64,000 nt of DNA, from the NCBI GenBank assembly GCA_040902885.1, contig JBBDWK010000081.1, positions 1-64,000 on the forward strand, read 5' to 3'. This DNA comes from JBBDWK01 sp040902885 (lineage in GTDB: Bacteria; Acidobacteriota; Terriglobia; Bryobacterales; Bryobacteraceae). Every line of letters begins with the position of its first letter. Position 1 is the stretch's first letter. Under the pieces are notes generated by a model. It did no database searches. It was not told where the DNA came from and saw only the letters and a list, made by a program, of their open reading frames with translations. The translations under genes were made by a program, and so were the position numbers. Below, one piece after another: positions 1 through 12,447 of this stretch.

Positions 1-598
1 AATAGCAGAATCAAATGTTTATCTGGTCAATAATTTATGGTTGCGGAATCGCTGGTTGCAACCGGATCGCGGGCGCAATTTTAAGTGTAGCACTTTCCCA
101 AGCCGGACGGCCTATGACTCCTATGCTCTAAGGGATATTGCGCATTACTCTCCGAGGGCGCTACCCTTTTGATCTGTGTCACTTCAACTTGCCGATGCGG
201 TTTTCGACCGCATCACGTTCCGATGCCGGAACTGCTACTGTACCGGCATCATACACTCCGTGTCCGTGAGCCTCACAGTTCTAATCCTGGAAGGTGGCTG
301 CCTAGCTTGCCGGTCCCGAAGCAACGCTGAATTCGATTTGCTGAAAATCGATGAATGGGTGCGGGATGAGCGCAATGCTCCCGTTTAGCGGGTTCCGGAA
401 AGGCGCTGGCAGGCTGAATGCCCCCCACTCAGGCTGACGGCGTATTGATTCTTCATTGTGGGGCAGGCGATTCGCCTGCCCGCCGGCGGTTTGCGAGGCC
501 TTCCCCGAAACTACTGAGTTGCGTTAACACCTTAGGTCCCAGGACCCAATCCGGACGGCCGCGGTTGGGATATATTAGAGGACGCAAAGGAGAATGTG
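1..598. other. Left-edge region with no supported gene
   Basis: I see no convincing gene here. Two short open frames (176-388 and 418-783) have no recognisable motif, no good ribosome binding site and atypical composition. A -10-like TATATT at 571-576 lies just upstream of the next gene and may be part of its promoter; a matching -35 is not evident. Confidence 0.5.
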
Positions 599-1894
<1,296 letters not shown>

Positions 1895-1909
1895 TCCGCC
1901 CAGTTGCTC

Positions 1910-3025
1910 ATGCACCGGCGTTCTTTCCTGGGATTGATTCCAGCGGCCCTCCTCGGCGCGCCCGAGGAGGGTTTTGTTTCGCTGTTCGACGGTACGTCGC
2001 TAAGCGGGTGGAACATCCGTGAAGGGCCTGAATCGGCCTTTTACGTCCGCGACGGCGCGATCGCCGTACACGAAGGCTCCAACTTTCCCACCTGGCTTTC
2101 TTCGGAGAAGCAGTACGAAAACTTCGATTTCCGCGGCGAATTCTTCATCAAGGGCTGGATGAACTCCGGCATCTTCCTGCACGCACCCGAGCACGGGCGC
2201 AATACCTGGATCGGAATGAAGATCAATCTGTTCCAGAAGCGGGACGAGAAGATGCTCGCGGAATCCGTGGGATCTATTTTTCCCCTGGTTCCGCCCAAGA
2301 CGGTGAATGTCCGCAACCAGGGCGAATGGAATTCGTTCCGCATCCTGATGGACTGGCCCCGTCTCGCGGTCTGGATCAACGGCGAATCCGTTCAGGATCT
2401 GGACGTGGAGAGCGTGCCGGATCTACGCTACCGCTTGCGGCGGGGCTATCTGGGCTTCGAGTCGCTGTCCTATCCGATCCGCTTCCGGAATCTGCGCGTG
2501 AAGGAACTGCTTCCCAAGGAGAAATGGGTCGCGCTTTACGAGACGCCCGCCGATATGGAGCGCTGGTTCGTGCACGAGGGCAAGGCCGCCTGGGAGCCTC
2601 TCGGAGAGGTGCTCCGCGCGGACGGCTTGGGCCATCTCGCCACCAAGGAGAAGTACCGCGACTTCGAGCTGCATCTCTACGTGCGTGCGAGCCGGTGGTC
2701 GAACGGCGGCGTGCTGTTTCGCGCCGGCGGAACTGGTCCCGCGGCCAGGCATTATGAGATCCAGTTACACGATGTCGAAGGAGCGGTATATCCCACCGGT
2801 TCGCTTTACGGCATCCAGCGGGCCATCTACCCCAACATTCAGCCCGAGAAGTGGTATCTGCTTCAGTTGATCGTGAAAGACAGAAGCTGCATCGTGCGCA
2901 TCGACGGCCAAAACGTAGTAGAGCACCACGATCTGGCCGATCTGGAACCTGGGCACATCATGCTCCAGGCACACCAGGCGGGGCGGTGGATCGAATACAA
3001 GCAGATCCGCATCAAAACAGTCTAA
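1910..3025 (+). CDS. Exported protein with two DUF1080 (3-keto-disaccharide hydrolase-like) domains
   Basis: Secreted or periplasmic protein of about 371 residues. It starts MHRRSFLGLIPAALLG, a twin-arginine-type signal. Two jelly-roll DUF1080 (PF06439) domains follow in tandem: the first from about residue 19 (FVSLFDGTSLSGW) to 185, the second from about 195 (WVALYETPADMERW) to the C-terminus. Members of this domain family act on 3-keto-glycosides or bind glycans, and often sit beside Gfo/Idh/MocA dehydrogenases, as here. ATG 1910 fits the signal peptide better than TTG 1904. Its stop overlaps the next start codon (TAATG), so the two genes are translationally coupled. Catalytic activity is not demonstrated by motif. 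Confidence 0.85.
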   Translation: MHRRSFLGLIPAALLGAPEEGFVSLFDGTSLSGWNIREGPESAFYVRDGAIAVHEGSNFPTWLSSEKQYENFDFRGEFFIKGWMNSGIFLHAPEHGRNTWIGMKINLFQKRDEKMLAESVGSIFPLVPPKTVNVRNQGEWNSFRILMDWPRLAVWINGESVQDLDVESVPDLRYRLRRGYLGFESLSYPIRFRNLRVKELLPKEKWVALYETPADMERWFVHEGKAAWEPLGEVLRADGLGHLATKEKYRDFELHLYVRASRWSNGGVLFRAGGTGPAARHYEIQLHDVEGAVYPTGSLYGIQRAIYPNIQPEKWYLLQLIVKDRSCIVRIDGQNVVEHHDLADLEPGHIMLQAHQAGRWIEYKQIRIKTV

Positions 3026-4161
3026 TGAGGATCGAAACGCAGGCCGTGCATGCCGGCCGGCACACGGACCGCGCCACCGGAGCCATCACGCCTCCTATCC
3101 ATCTCTCCACCACCTTCGAACGTGGGCCGGGCGGAGAGTATCCCCTCGGATTCAGCTATTCGCGCGAGGACAATCCCAACCGGCAGGCGCTCGAACAGTG
3201 CATGGCCGCGCTCGAGGGCGGCAAAGAGTGCCTGGCGTTTGCCTCCGGGCTGGCGGTTGTCACCGCCTTGGTCCACGGCCTCGAACCCGGCGACCATATC
3301 ATTGCGCCGGATGACGTCTACTATGGCCTCAGGAAGGTGTTGGGCGACGTTTTCGGCAAGTGGAAACTCGAGACCACCTATGTGGACATGACGGATCTCG
3401 CCGCGGTACGCGCGGCGGTCCGCCCGGCGACGCGGCTCGTCTGCGTGGAGACGCCTTCGAACCCGCTGCTGAAAATCACCGATCTGGCCGAAGTCGCCGG
3501 GATTGCCCGGCAGGCGAACGCCATCAGCGTCTGCGACGGCACCTTCGCCACGCCCGTGCTCCAGAGACCGTTCGAGCACGGCATCGACATGGTGATGCAC
3601 TCGACCACGAAATACATCGGCGGCCACAGCGACGTGGTCGGCGGCGCGCTGATCGCGAAGTTCGACAACTATCTCTTCGAGCGCGCGCGCAAGTCCCAGA
3701 GGTTTGGCGGAGCGGTGCCCTCGCCCTTCGACTGCTGGCTGACGCTGCGCGGCGTGGACACGCTGCCCTACCGCGTACGCGCGCAGTCGGAGAACGCGAG
3801 CAAGGTCGCGGCGTTTCTTGCGGCCCATCCGCGAGTCGAGGCCGTCCACTATCCCGGTCTGGCTTCGCACCCGGGGCACGGCATTGCGGTCCGCCAGATG
3901 TCGGGTTTCGGAGGCATGCTGTCGTTTCAGGTGCGCGGCGGCGAGAAGACCGCCATGGCCCTTGCGGCGCAGGTCAAAATTTTCACCCGCGCGACCAGCC
4001 TCGGCGGGCCTCACAGCCTCATCGAGCACCGCGCCTCCGTTGAAGGGCCGCAGTCGCGCACCCCGCGAAACCTGCTGCGCATGTCCATAGGGCTCGAACA
4101 TCCCGACGATCTGATCTCGGATCTGGACCAGGCGTTTGGGGCCGTGCCGCCAAAGTTCTAA
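3025..4161 (+). CDS. Cystathionine gamma-synthase/beta-lyase family PLP enzyme
   Basis: PLP-dependent trans-sulfuration enzyme of 378 residues, the usual length for the Cys/Met metabolism family (PF01053). The PLP lysine is K196 in the signature HSTTKYIGGHSD; D171 (CDGTFATP) should pair with the pyridine nitrogen, and the phosphate-binding ASGLA segment is near residue 73. The family includes cystathionine gamma-synthase, cystathionine beta- and gamma-lyase and methionine gamma-lyase, and I cannot separate these from motifs alone. The start is ATG 3025, overlapping the stop of the DUF1080 gene as TAATG; a longer upstream frame would run into that gene and is rejected. Confidence 0.9.
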   Translation: MRIETQAVHAGRHTDRATGAITPPIHLSTTFERGPGGEYPLGFSYSREDNPNRQALEQCMAALEGGKECLAFASGLAVVTALVHGLEPGDHIIAPDDVYYGLRKVLGDVFGKWKLETTYVDMTDLAAVRAAVRPATRLVCVETPSNPLLKITDLAEVAGIARQANAISVCDGTFATPVLQRPFEHGIDMVMHSTTKYIGGHSDVVGGALIAKFDNYLFERARKSQRFGGAVPSPFDCWLTLRGVDTLPYRVRAQSENASKVAAFLAAHPRVEAVHYPGLASHPGHGIAVRQMSGFGGMLSFQVRGGEKTAMALAAQVKIFTRATSLGGPHSLIEHRASVEGPQSRTPRNLLRMSIGLEHPDDLISDLDQAFGAVPPKF

Positions 4162-4170
4162 AATGTCGAG

Positions 4171-5391
4171 ATGCTATGCAGGTCAACCTTACGGCGCTGC
4201 CTCCTTTCCGCGCTTTGCATTGTCGTTTCGGATTTGCGTGCCCAGCAGGAGAGCTATCTCGGCAGCCTTACTCCCGTCATCTCGGCTATCCAGAAGGAGC
4301 AGGGCTTTCCGCTTGCCTTCGCGGAACGGAAAGGAATGCCGGTCGAGGAATGGAGGCGGCGGGCGCGCGCGGAGGTCGAACTCCGGTTGGGCTATGCGCC
4401 CAGGCCGGTCCCCCTTGACCTGAAAGTGCATAGCCGCGAGAAGCGCGACGGATATGAGTTGCGAGTCGTCTCGTTTGCGGGATCTCCTTTCTATCGTATT
4501 CCGGCGTTTCTCCTGATTCCTGCAGTGGGCAGACCGCCATACCCGGGAGTGGTGGCGCTGCACGACCATGGCGGGTATTTCTATCATGGAAAGGAAAAAA
4601 TCGTCGAGGGTACGCCCGACCACCCGGCGCTCGTGACGTTTAAGAAGCAATATTATGGCGGGCGGTCCTGGGCTTCGGAGTTGGCGCGCCGGGGCTTCGT
4701 AGTGCTGGTGACCGATGCCTTCTACTGGGGCGACCGGCGGATACAGTATCGGAGTCCTCCACCGAATTACCAGAAGCTTGTTGCCGGCCTGACTCCCGAC
4801 CAGCCCGAATACGTTGCGGCTGTGAATCGCTACCTGCGGGAGGCTTCATCCGTATTGAATACCTGGATGGACCATGCGGGAACCAACTGGCTCGGCATCG
4901 TTCAGTACGACGACCGGCGAAGCGTCGACCTGCTCGCCTCGATCCCCGAGGTCGCCCCAGGGCGCATCGGTTGCGCGGGCTTGTCGATAGGCGGCTATCG
5001 GGCGACGTATCTTGCCGGTATGGACCCGCGCATACGGGCGGCTGTGATTGTGGGCTGGATGACCACTCTTCCAACGACGCTCGATCTCCCGCACGCTGCG
5101 CATCCGAATCTTCTTTCGCCATTCGGGCTCCACACGAAGTTGGATCATCCGGACGTCGCTTCGCTGGCAGCGCCGGAATCCGCTATGTTCGTGCAGCAGT
5201 GCGCGCTCGACAGGCTCTTCACGCGAGCGGGTATGCAGCAGGCGGCAGAGAAAATCGGCGCGGTATACGCCGCTCTCGGAAAGCCGGAACGGTACCGCTC
5301 GAAATTCTACGACGTGCCGCACCAGTTCAACGCCGAGATGCAGGAAGAGGCGTTCGATTGGCTCGATAAGTGGCTGAATCCCGCTCAATAA
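4171..5391 (+). CDS. Exported alpha/beta-hydrolase (dienelactone hydrolase/acetyl-xylan-esterase-like)
   Basis: Predicted secreted serine hydrolase of 406 residues. A signal peptide (hydrophobic LLSALCIVVS, cleavage near AQQ at 25-27) is followed by an N-terminal helical region and an alpha/beta-hydrolase core. The nucleophile elbow is GLSIGG with Ser272, the oxyanion-region motif HDHGG is at 131-135, and the C-terminal DVPHQFNAEM segment probably supplies the catalytic His. Many acidobacterial relatives are annotated as acetyl-xylan esterase or abhydrolase-7 proteins. It lies ten bases after the PLP enzyme on the same strand and could be co-transcribed. Substrate unknown. Confidence 0.8.
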   Translation: MLCRSTLRRCLLSALCIVVSDLRAQQESYLGSLTPVISAIQKEQGFPLAFAERKGMPVEEWRRRARAEVELRLGYAPRPVPLDLKVHSREKRDGYELRVVSFAGSPFYRIPAFLLIPAVGRPPYPGVVALHDHGGYFYHGKEKIVEGTPDHPALVTFKKQYYGGRSWASELARRGFVVLVTDAFYWGDRRIQYRSPPPNYQKLVAGLTPDQPEYVAAVNRYLREASSVLNTWMDHAGTNWLGIVQYDDRRSVDLLASIPEVAPGRIGCAGLSIGGYRATYLAGMDPRIRAAVIVGWMTTLPTTLDLPHAAHPNLLSPFGLHTKLDHPDVASLAAPESAMFVQQCALDRLFTRAGMQQAAEKIGAVYAALGKPERYRSKFYDVPHQFNAEMQEEAFDWLDKWLNPAQ

Positions 5392-5412
5392 CGGGCGTGA
5401 TGCAACCCTCGG

Positions 5413-5468
5413 CAACCGCTTCCTCCGGTCGCGGCTCAGTCCTTACCCGCGACCAAAGGGAGCGGTTG
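5413..5468. repeat. Dispersed palindromic element, copy 1 (diverged)
   Basis: Inverted repeat beginning CAACCGCT and ending AGCGGTTG, with GGTCGCGG and CCGCGACC as inner arms around a short loop. It is a diverged version of the perfect element at 55224-55288 and lies in the leader between the hydrolase gene and alaS, where it could form an RNA hairpin. Confidence 0.75.
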
Positions 5469-5556
5469 TGTGCAGGGACAGCACCGAACCGCCCGCGTGA
5501 GCAAGCCGACAGGGAGCGTCGCATGCCGGGCGCTACAATAGAAACATACGCATAAC

Positions 5557-8192
<2,636 letters not shown>

Positions 8193-8196
<4 letters not shown>

Positions 8197-9173
8197 GCCA
8201 GTACGACGCCCTGGTAGTCGGCGCCGGTCCCACGGGTCTAGCCTGCGGAATCGAACTCGAGCAAAGAGGCATGCGCACCCTGCTGGTGGAAAAGGGGTGC
8301 GTGGTGAACTCCATCTACAACTACCCCACCAACATGGTGTTCTTCACCACCCCGGAGTTGCTGGAGATCGGCGATATTCCGATGACCAGCCTGTTTGAGA
8401 AGCCCAATCGCACTGAAGCGCTCAAATATTACCGGCGTGTGGCGGAGCATTACAAGCTCACCATCCTTCAGTACGAGCGGGTGGAACAGATCCGGGGCGA
8501 GGACGGCAATTTCCAGATCTCGACCATGGACCGGCTCGGCTGCGCTCATACCTATGGAGCGCGAAAGATCGTGCTGGCCACGGGCTATTACGACGTGCCC
8601 AACCTGCTCGGCATCCCCGGGGAAGATCTGGACAAGGTGTACCACTATTACAAGGAGGCGCACCCTTTTTATAACCACGACGTGCTGGTGATCGGCGGCA
8701 GGAACTCGGCGGCTATCGCGGCTCTGGAGCTGCACTGGAGCGGCGCGCGCGTGACCCTGGTGCATCGCGGCCCGGACCTGCAGCGCGCGGTGAAGTACTG
8801 GATCAAGCCGAACATCGAGAACCGCATCAAGAACGGCGAAATCCGCGCGTATTTCAATTCGCGCGTGGTGGAGATTCAGCCGGATTCGGTGGCGATCGAC
8901 ACGCCGGAGGGGCGCGTGACGGTGAAGAACGACTTCGTCTTCGCGCTAACAGGCTACAGCCCGGACATCGAGTTTCTCAACGGCGCCGGGATCACGCTGG
9001 AGCCCGAATCCCAGCGCCCCCGCACCGACCCCGAAACTCTGGAGAGCGAGCGGGCGGGCATCTATCTGGCCGGCGTGATCGTGGCCGGAATGCACACCAA
9101 TGAGATCTTCATTGAGAACGGCCGCTTCCACGGCAAGAAGATCGCGGAAGCGATCGCGGCTAAGCTGCGGTAG
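8193..9173 (+). CDS. ypdA: YpdA-like FAD/NAD(P)-dependent oxidoreductase (putative bacillithiol disulfide reductase)
   Basis: Flavoprotein of 326 residues with an N-terminal FAD-binding GAGPTG motif (10-15) and a second dinucleotide-binding motif VIGGRNSAAIAA (166-177), the layout of YpdA/Bdr proteins that reduce bacillithiol disulfide with NADPH. Conserved YpdA segments such as YNYPTNMVFFTTPELLEIG are present. The position of the reactive cysteine of Staphylococcus YpdA (GGGPCG) is threonine here (T14), so the redox mechanism may differ. The GTG start at 8193 overlaps the alaS stop as GTGA, which argues for translational coupling with alaS. Confidence 0.85.
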
Positions 9174-9179
9174 GAAGGC

Positions 9180-9905
9180 TTACTCCGCCTTCAGCCTCTC
9201 AAACACCTCCTGCGCGGCCAACTGCGCGGCGGCCTTCTTGGAACTTCCCTCGGCCCGCGCCTCCCAGTCCTTGCCGACACGCACTTCCACCATAAACGTC
9301 TTCGAGTGCTGCGGTCCGCGCTCGCCGACAACCGAGTATCGCGGATCGGGCAATTGCCGGACGCGCGCCAGCTCCTGGAGCGCGGTTTTGAAGTCGAACA
9401 GCCCCAAGCCGTCGCCGTCCTGCCGGGCCGCCTCGGAATCCAGACTGTCCAGCACGCACATGTGGAGGAACGCGCGGACCGGTTCGATGCCTCCGTCCAG
9501 GTACATGGCGGCAATCAAGGCCTCAAGGGCGTTCACCAGCAGCGTCCGCTTGGCGCGCCCTCCGCTCATCTCCTCGCCCCTGCCCAACTCGAGGTATCGG
9601 CCCAGGTCGAGCTTCTTCGCCACCTGGTACAGGTGCACCGCGCTGACTAACTGCGCCTTGCGCCGCGAGAGCTGCCCTTCCGGCCAGGAGGGAAATCGGG
9701 AAACCAACACTTCACTAGTGAGGAAGCCGAGCACCGAGTCGCCCAGGAATTCGAGCTGCTCATTGTCGCGCCAGGAAGGATTTTCCTCCTGCGCAAGCAG
9801 ATTTTCGTTGGCGTGCGAGCTGTGGGTGAGGGCGCGCCGCAAAATCTCGCGGTTTTCGAAGTGGTACCCGATCTCTGCTTCCAGATCTTCGAACGAAGCG
9901 CCCAT
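9180..9905 (-). CDS. rnc: Ribonuclease III
   Basis: Double-strand-specific endoribonuclease that processes rRNA precursors and structured mRNAs. The 241-residue protein has the N-terminal RNase III domain with the signature NEQLEFLGDSVLGF (metal-binding and catalytic Glu/Asp), the second acidic site in NALEALIAAMYLDGG, and a C-terminal dsRNA-binding domain ending GSSKKAAAQLAAQEVF. The length is typical. The gene converges on ypdA with only six bases between the stop codons and lies nine bases downstream of a monooxygenase-like gene on the same strand. Confidence 0.97.
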   Translation of the reverse strand: MGASFEDLEAEIGYHFENREILRRALTHSSHANENLLAQEENPSWRDNEQLEFLGDSVLGFLTSEVLVSRFPSWPEGQLSRRKAQLVSAVHLYQVAKKLDLGRYLELGRGEEMSGGRAKRTLLVNALEALIAAMYLDGGIEPVRAFLHMCVLDSLDSEAARQDGDGLGLFDFKTALQELARVRQLPDPRYSVVGERGPQHSKTFMVEVRVGKDWEARAEGSSKKAAAQLAAQEVFERLKAE

Positions 9906-9913
9906 TCACACCG

Positions 9914-10098
9914 TTACGGCTGTTTGATCTCGACCTGCGGCGGCGCGTCAAAAAAGCCGCCGATCACGCCGCGCCATTGCTGAAACAGCGGCGATTCGCG
10001 GAAGCCGACCGTGTGCGCCTCGAGCGTCTCCCACCGAACGAGCAGCAGGTAGCGGCCTTTCGTCTCGATGCACCGGCGCAGCTCGTGCGACAGGTAGC
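9914..10098 (-). CDS. Antibiotic biosynthesis monooxygenase-like protein (partial, 5' end lost in gap)
   Basis: C-terminal 60 residues of a small ferredoxin-like ABM-domain protein. The visible sequence includes KGRYLLLVRWETLEAHTVGF and SPLFQQWRGVIGGFF, the pattern of the ABM family (PF03992), whose members are heme-degrading or quinone-forming monooxygenases or simply structural homologues. The N-terminal part is missing because ten Ns interrupt the sequence. The apparent fusion of this frame with the TPR protein on the other side is a gap artefact. Confidence 0.7.
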
Positions 10099-10108
10099 NN
10101 NNNNNNNN
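10099..10108. other. Assembly gap (ten N)
   Basis: Ten consecutive Ns join two contigs. Both flanking genes run leftward and both are incomplete at the gap, so an unknown length of sequence is missing: at least the C-terminus of the TPR protein and the start of the monooxygenase. Confidence 0.99.
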
Positions 10109-10908
10109 GGCGCGTCCGCCGCGGGCTTGGGCGCCACGCCGCCTTTGCCCTGCGTCGCACGCACCCGCTCGGCCTGCGCGAACTGCCGGATGGTGGGATG
10201 CAGATCGGGAAGGGCCATGATCTTCTCGATCAACGCCAGCGATTCGTCGTGCTTGCCCGTCAGATTGTAGGCCTGCGCCAATCGGACCATCGAGGTCGGA
10301 TCCGGCTGGCTCGCTTCCTCGACCGCGGCCTTGAACTCGGTCACCGCAACGTCGTACTTCTTGCGCACCATGGCTGACAGGGCTAGCGCCTCGCGGGTCT
10401 GCGCCCGGAAATCCTTCTTCGCCCCCTCCCACTGTTCGTCGGTGAGCTGCGGATTGGGTTTGGGAGCCGTCTCGAGCAGCTTCTGCGCGCTGCGCGCGTG
10501 CTTCTCCGCCGCCGCCAGTTTCTCCTCGCGGTCCAGATCGTGCTCGCGGGTACGCATGGCGATCGCCCGGCCCAGCATGATCATGGACATGTAGTGCTCG
10601 GGGTCCGCCTGCAGCGTGCGCTCGGCGTAGATCACCATCTTTTCGAAGTCGTTTTTCTGTTCGTAGGAGACCGCGGCCATATGGAGAGCGATGGCCTTGA
10701 ACTCCGTGTCGGCGAACTTCAGGATCAGTTCGTCCGCGGCCTTGATGCGGCTGTCCGGATCCTGGGCGGCAAAGATCGCCTGAAGCGCTTCCACTTCTTT
10801 CTCGGACTTGGGCGTGGGCTGCTTCTGCTGCGCGATTGCGAGCGAAGCTCCCAGGGTGATAGTTGCCGCGATGGCCACCCAGCGGCCTGCCGTTCTAGTA
10901 AGATTCAT
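10109..10908 (-). CDS. Exported TPR-repeat protein (partial, 3' end lost in gap)
   Basis: About 266 residues are visible. The start is ATG 10908, with a GAGGAG ribosome site just upstream, rather than the longer frame from 10989. A signal peptide (MNLTRTAGRWVAIAATITLG, cleaved near AIAQQ) is followed by helical repeats of TPR type, for instance KAIALHMAAVSYEQKNDFEKM and HYMSMIMLGRAIAMRTREHD, then further pairs at about 170-250. The sequence enters the N gap in a low-complexity Lys/Pro/Ala region. It lies 19 bases downstream of a second exported TPR protein, probably in one operon. The role is likely protein-protein interaction in the periplasm; no enzyme motif is visible. Confidence 0.8.
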
Positions 10909-10927
10909 GAAAAAACTCCTCTGTTCC

Positions 10928-12409
10928 TCATTTCTTGAATGTTTCCGCGGCGCCTTTTTCCGCTGCCTTGCGCGCTCCGGCCGATGCACCCGTAACGGAG
11001 AGGGCGTCGTTATAGTATTTCACGGCCTGATCGCGCTCTCCGGCCGCATCGGCAAGCCGGCCCAGGTACACAAGAGTCCAACCCTTTACCTCGGCGTCCG
11101 GCTGGCTTTCTAGAATCTTCTGGAAGAGCCGCTCGGCCAGCGAGGGATCCCTCTGAAGCACGGCAATGCGAGCCAAACCATAATACGACTTTGCGTGCAG
11201 CGATTTCTCGTCCGTCTCCTGAAGAACGCGCAGATACGCTTCGCGCGCCTTGTCCAGCTCGCGGTTGCCGTAGAGGCGCTCGGCGTCTTCGAGCGTCTTG
11301 AAGACGCCCGTAAGCTCCACCTTGCGCTCCGCAACCACCACCTTCGCCTTGCGCATCGCCGGCTCGGCCGCGAATTGAACCTTATCCAGCCGGCGCACCT
11401 CCTTCTTCAGGTCGATCGCTTCGATCAGCTCCGGGAAGTACAGGCGCATGCCCTGTTCCTGCTTCTCGTACTCGGGCAACTGCTCGGCGAAATACGCCGT
11501 CAAAATGTAGCCTTCGCGAACCGCCTGATCCACCATCGCCGCCCGGCCGCTCCGCGAAAGACGGCTCTCCACGGCCTTAATCAGCGATTCCGTGGCAAGC
11601 AGCAGAAAGTCTTCCTTGTAGAATTTGGGGAGCGCGGGAGCGCCTTGCGCATAGTCGATCAACGACTTCTTCTTTTCCACCTGTGCGGCGAATTTGGTCG
11701 CCAGGGGGTCCAGAAGATAGTGCAGGTATCCATGCCGGACATCCTCGATCTGCGGCTCGGGCGACGGCGTCAGCACCACGAAATAATCGTCGCCATAGCT
11801 GCGCGACTGGATCTGATTGGGCGCGCCCAGCAGATCGATGTAGATCTGAAAGCGCCGGCCCAGATAGCCGCTGGCCGAGTTGCGCAAAAACGAGTTCACC
11901 TCGAGCACCGCCCGAGTCGCGGGAGTGTGATAGCTCTCGATGGCTTTGTCGAAGGCCGGCTGCGCTTTGCGCCACAACTCTTCGATGCCCGCCTCCTCGT
12001 AAAAGCGGCTCAGCAATCCGCTGAGGTTCATGACCGGCAGCACGTCCGGCGGAATCTCCACGTCGCGGAACCGGATCTCGAAGTCCGGAGGACCCTTCAC
12101 GGAGAGTGCGTACGAAACATATTGGCTTTGTTCGGCAATTTCGTCGCGCTGCCGGTGCTGCTTGAAAAATTCGCGCAGTTCGGCCAGAACGGCCGGATTT
12201 CGCGCCGCAATCTCTTTGCGGACCATCTCCCGCAGAGGGTGATTGTTGGGGGAATCGATCTCGGCATCGTAGCCGGCTGCGTTCATCGCGGCCAGTACGG
12301 TGAAGAGCGTCGGGCTTGCGTCAAGCTGACCCTGCTCCTGCTCCTGGGCGTCAATGCCTACGACACCGAACAGGAGACAAATCGTGGGGATTGCAAAATT
12401 CCTGATCAC
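10928..12409 (-). CDS. Exported hypothetical protein with C-terminal TPRs
   Basis: 493 residues from a GTG start at 12409. An N-terminal hydrophobic segment (FAIPTICLLFGVVGIDA) looks like a signal peptide. The central part (about 60-330) is helical and I do not recognise it; it resembles acidobacterial exported proteins of unknown function containing segments such as RRFQIYIDLLGAPNQIQSR. The last 130 residues hold at least three TPR-like repeats (NRELDKAREAYLRVLQET, AKSYYGLARIAVLQRDPSLA, GWTLVYLGRLADAAGERDQA). It sits upstream of, and is likely co-transcribed with, the TPR protein that runs into the gap. Confidence 0.8.
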   Translation of the reverse strand: MIRNFAIPTICLLFGVVGIDAQEQEQGQLDASPTLFTVLAAMNAAGYDAEIDSPNNHPLREMVRKEIAARNPAVLAELREFFKQHRQRDEIAEQSQYVSYALSVKGPPDFEIRFRDVEIPPDVLPVMNLSGLLSRFYEEAGIEELWRKAQPAFDKAIESYHTPATRAVLEVNSFLRNSASGYLGRRFQIYIDLLGAPNQIQSRSYGDDYFVVLTPSPEPQIEDVRHGYLHYLLDPLATKFAAQVEKKKSLIDYAQGAPALPKFYKEDFLLLATESLIKAVESRLSRSGRAAMVDQAVREGYILTAYFAEQLPEYEKQEQGMRLYFPELIEAIDLKKEVRRLDKVQFAAEPAMRKAKVVVAERKVELTGVFKTLEDAERLYGNRELDKAREAYLRVLQETDEKSLHAKSYYGLARIAVLQRDPSLAERLFQKILESQPDAEVKGWTLVYLGRLADAAGERDQAVKYYNDALSVTGASAGARKAAEKGAAETFKK

Positions 12410-12447
12410 CGCGGCAACATCCGTTCACCTGCCAACTCCATATTTTA

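Noticed and set aside
176..388. 70-codon frame near the left edge
   Set aside because: No ribosome site, no motif and unusual Cys-rich composition; not supported.
9964..10989. Apparent fusion of TPR protein and monooxygenase-like tail
   Set aside because: The frame only joins through ten Ns of an assembly gap, and the downstream part is in the wrong frame for the monooxygenase.
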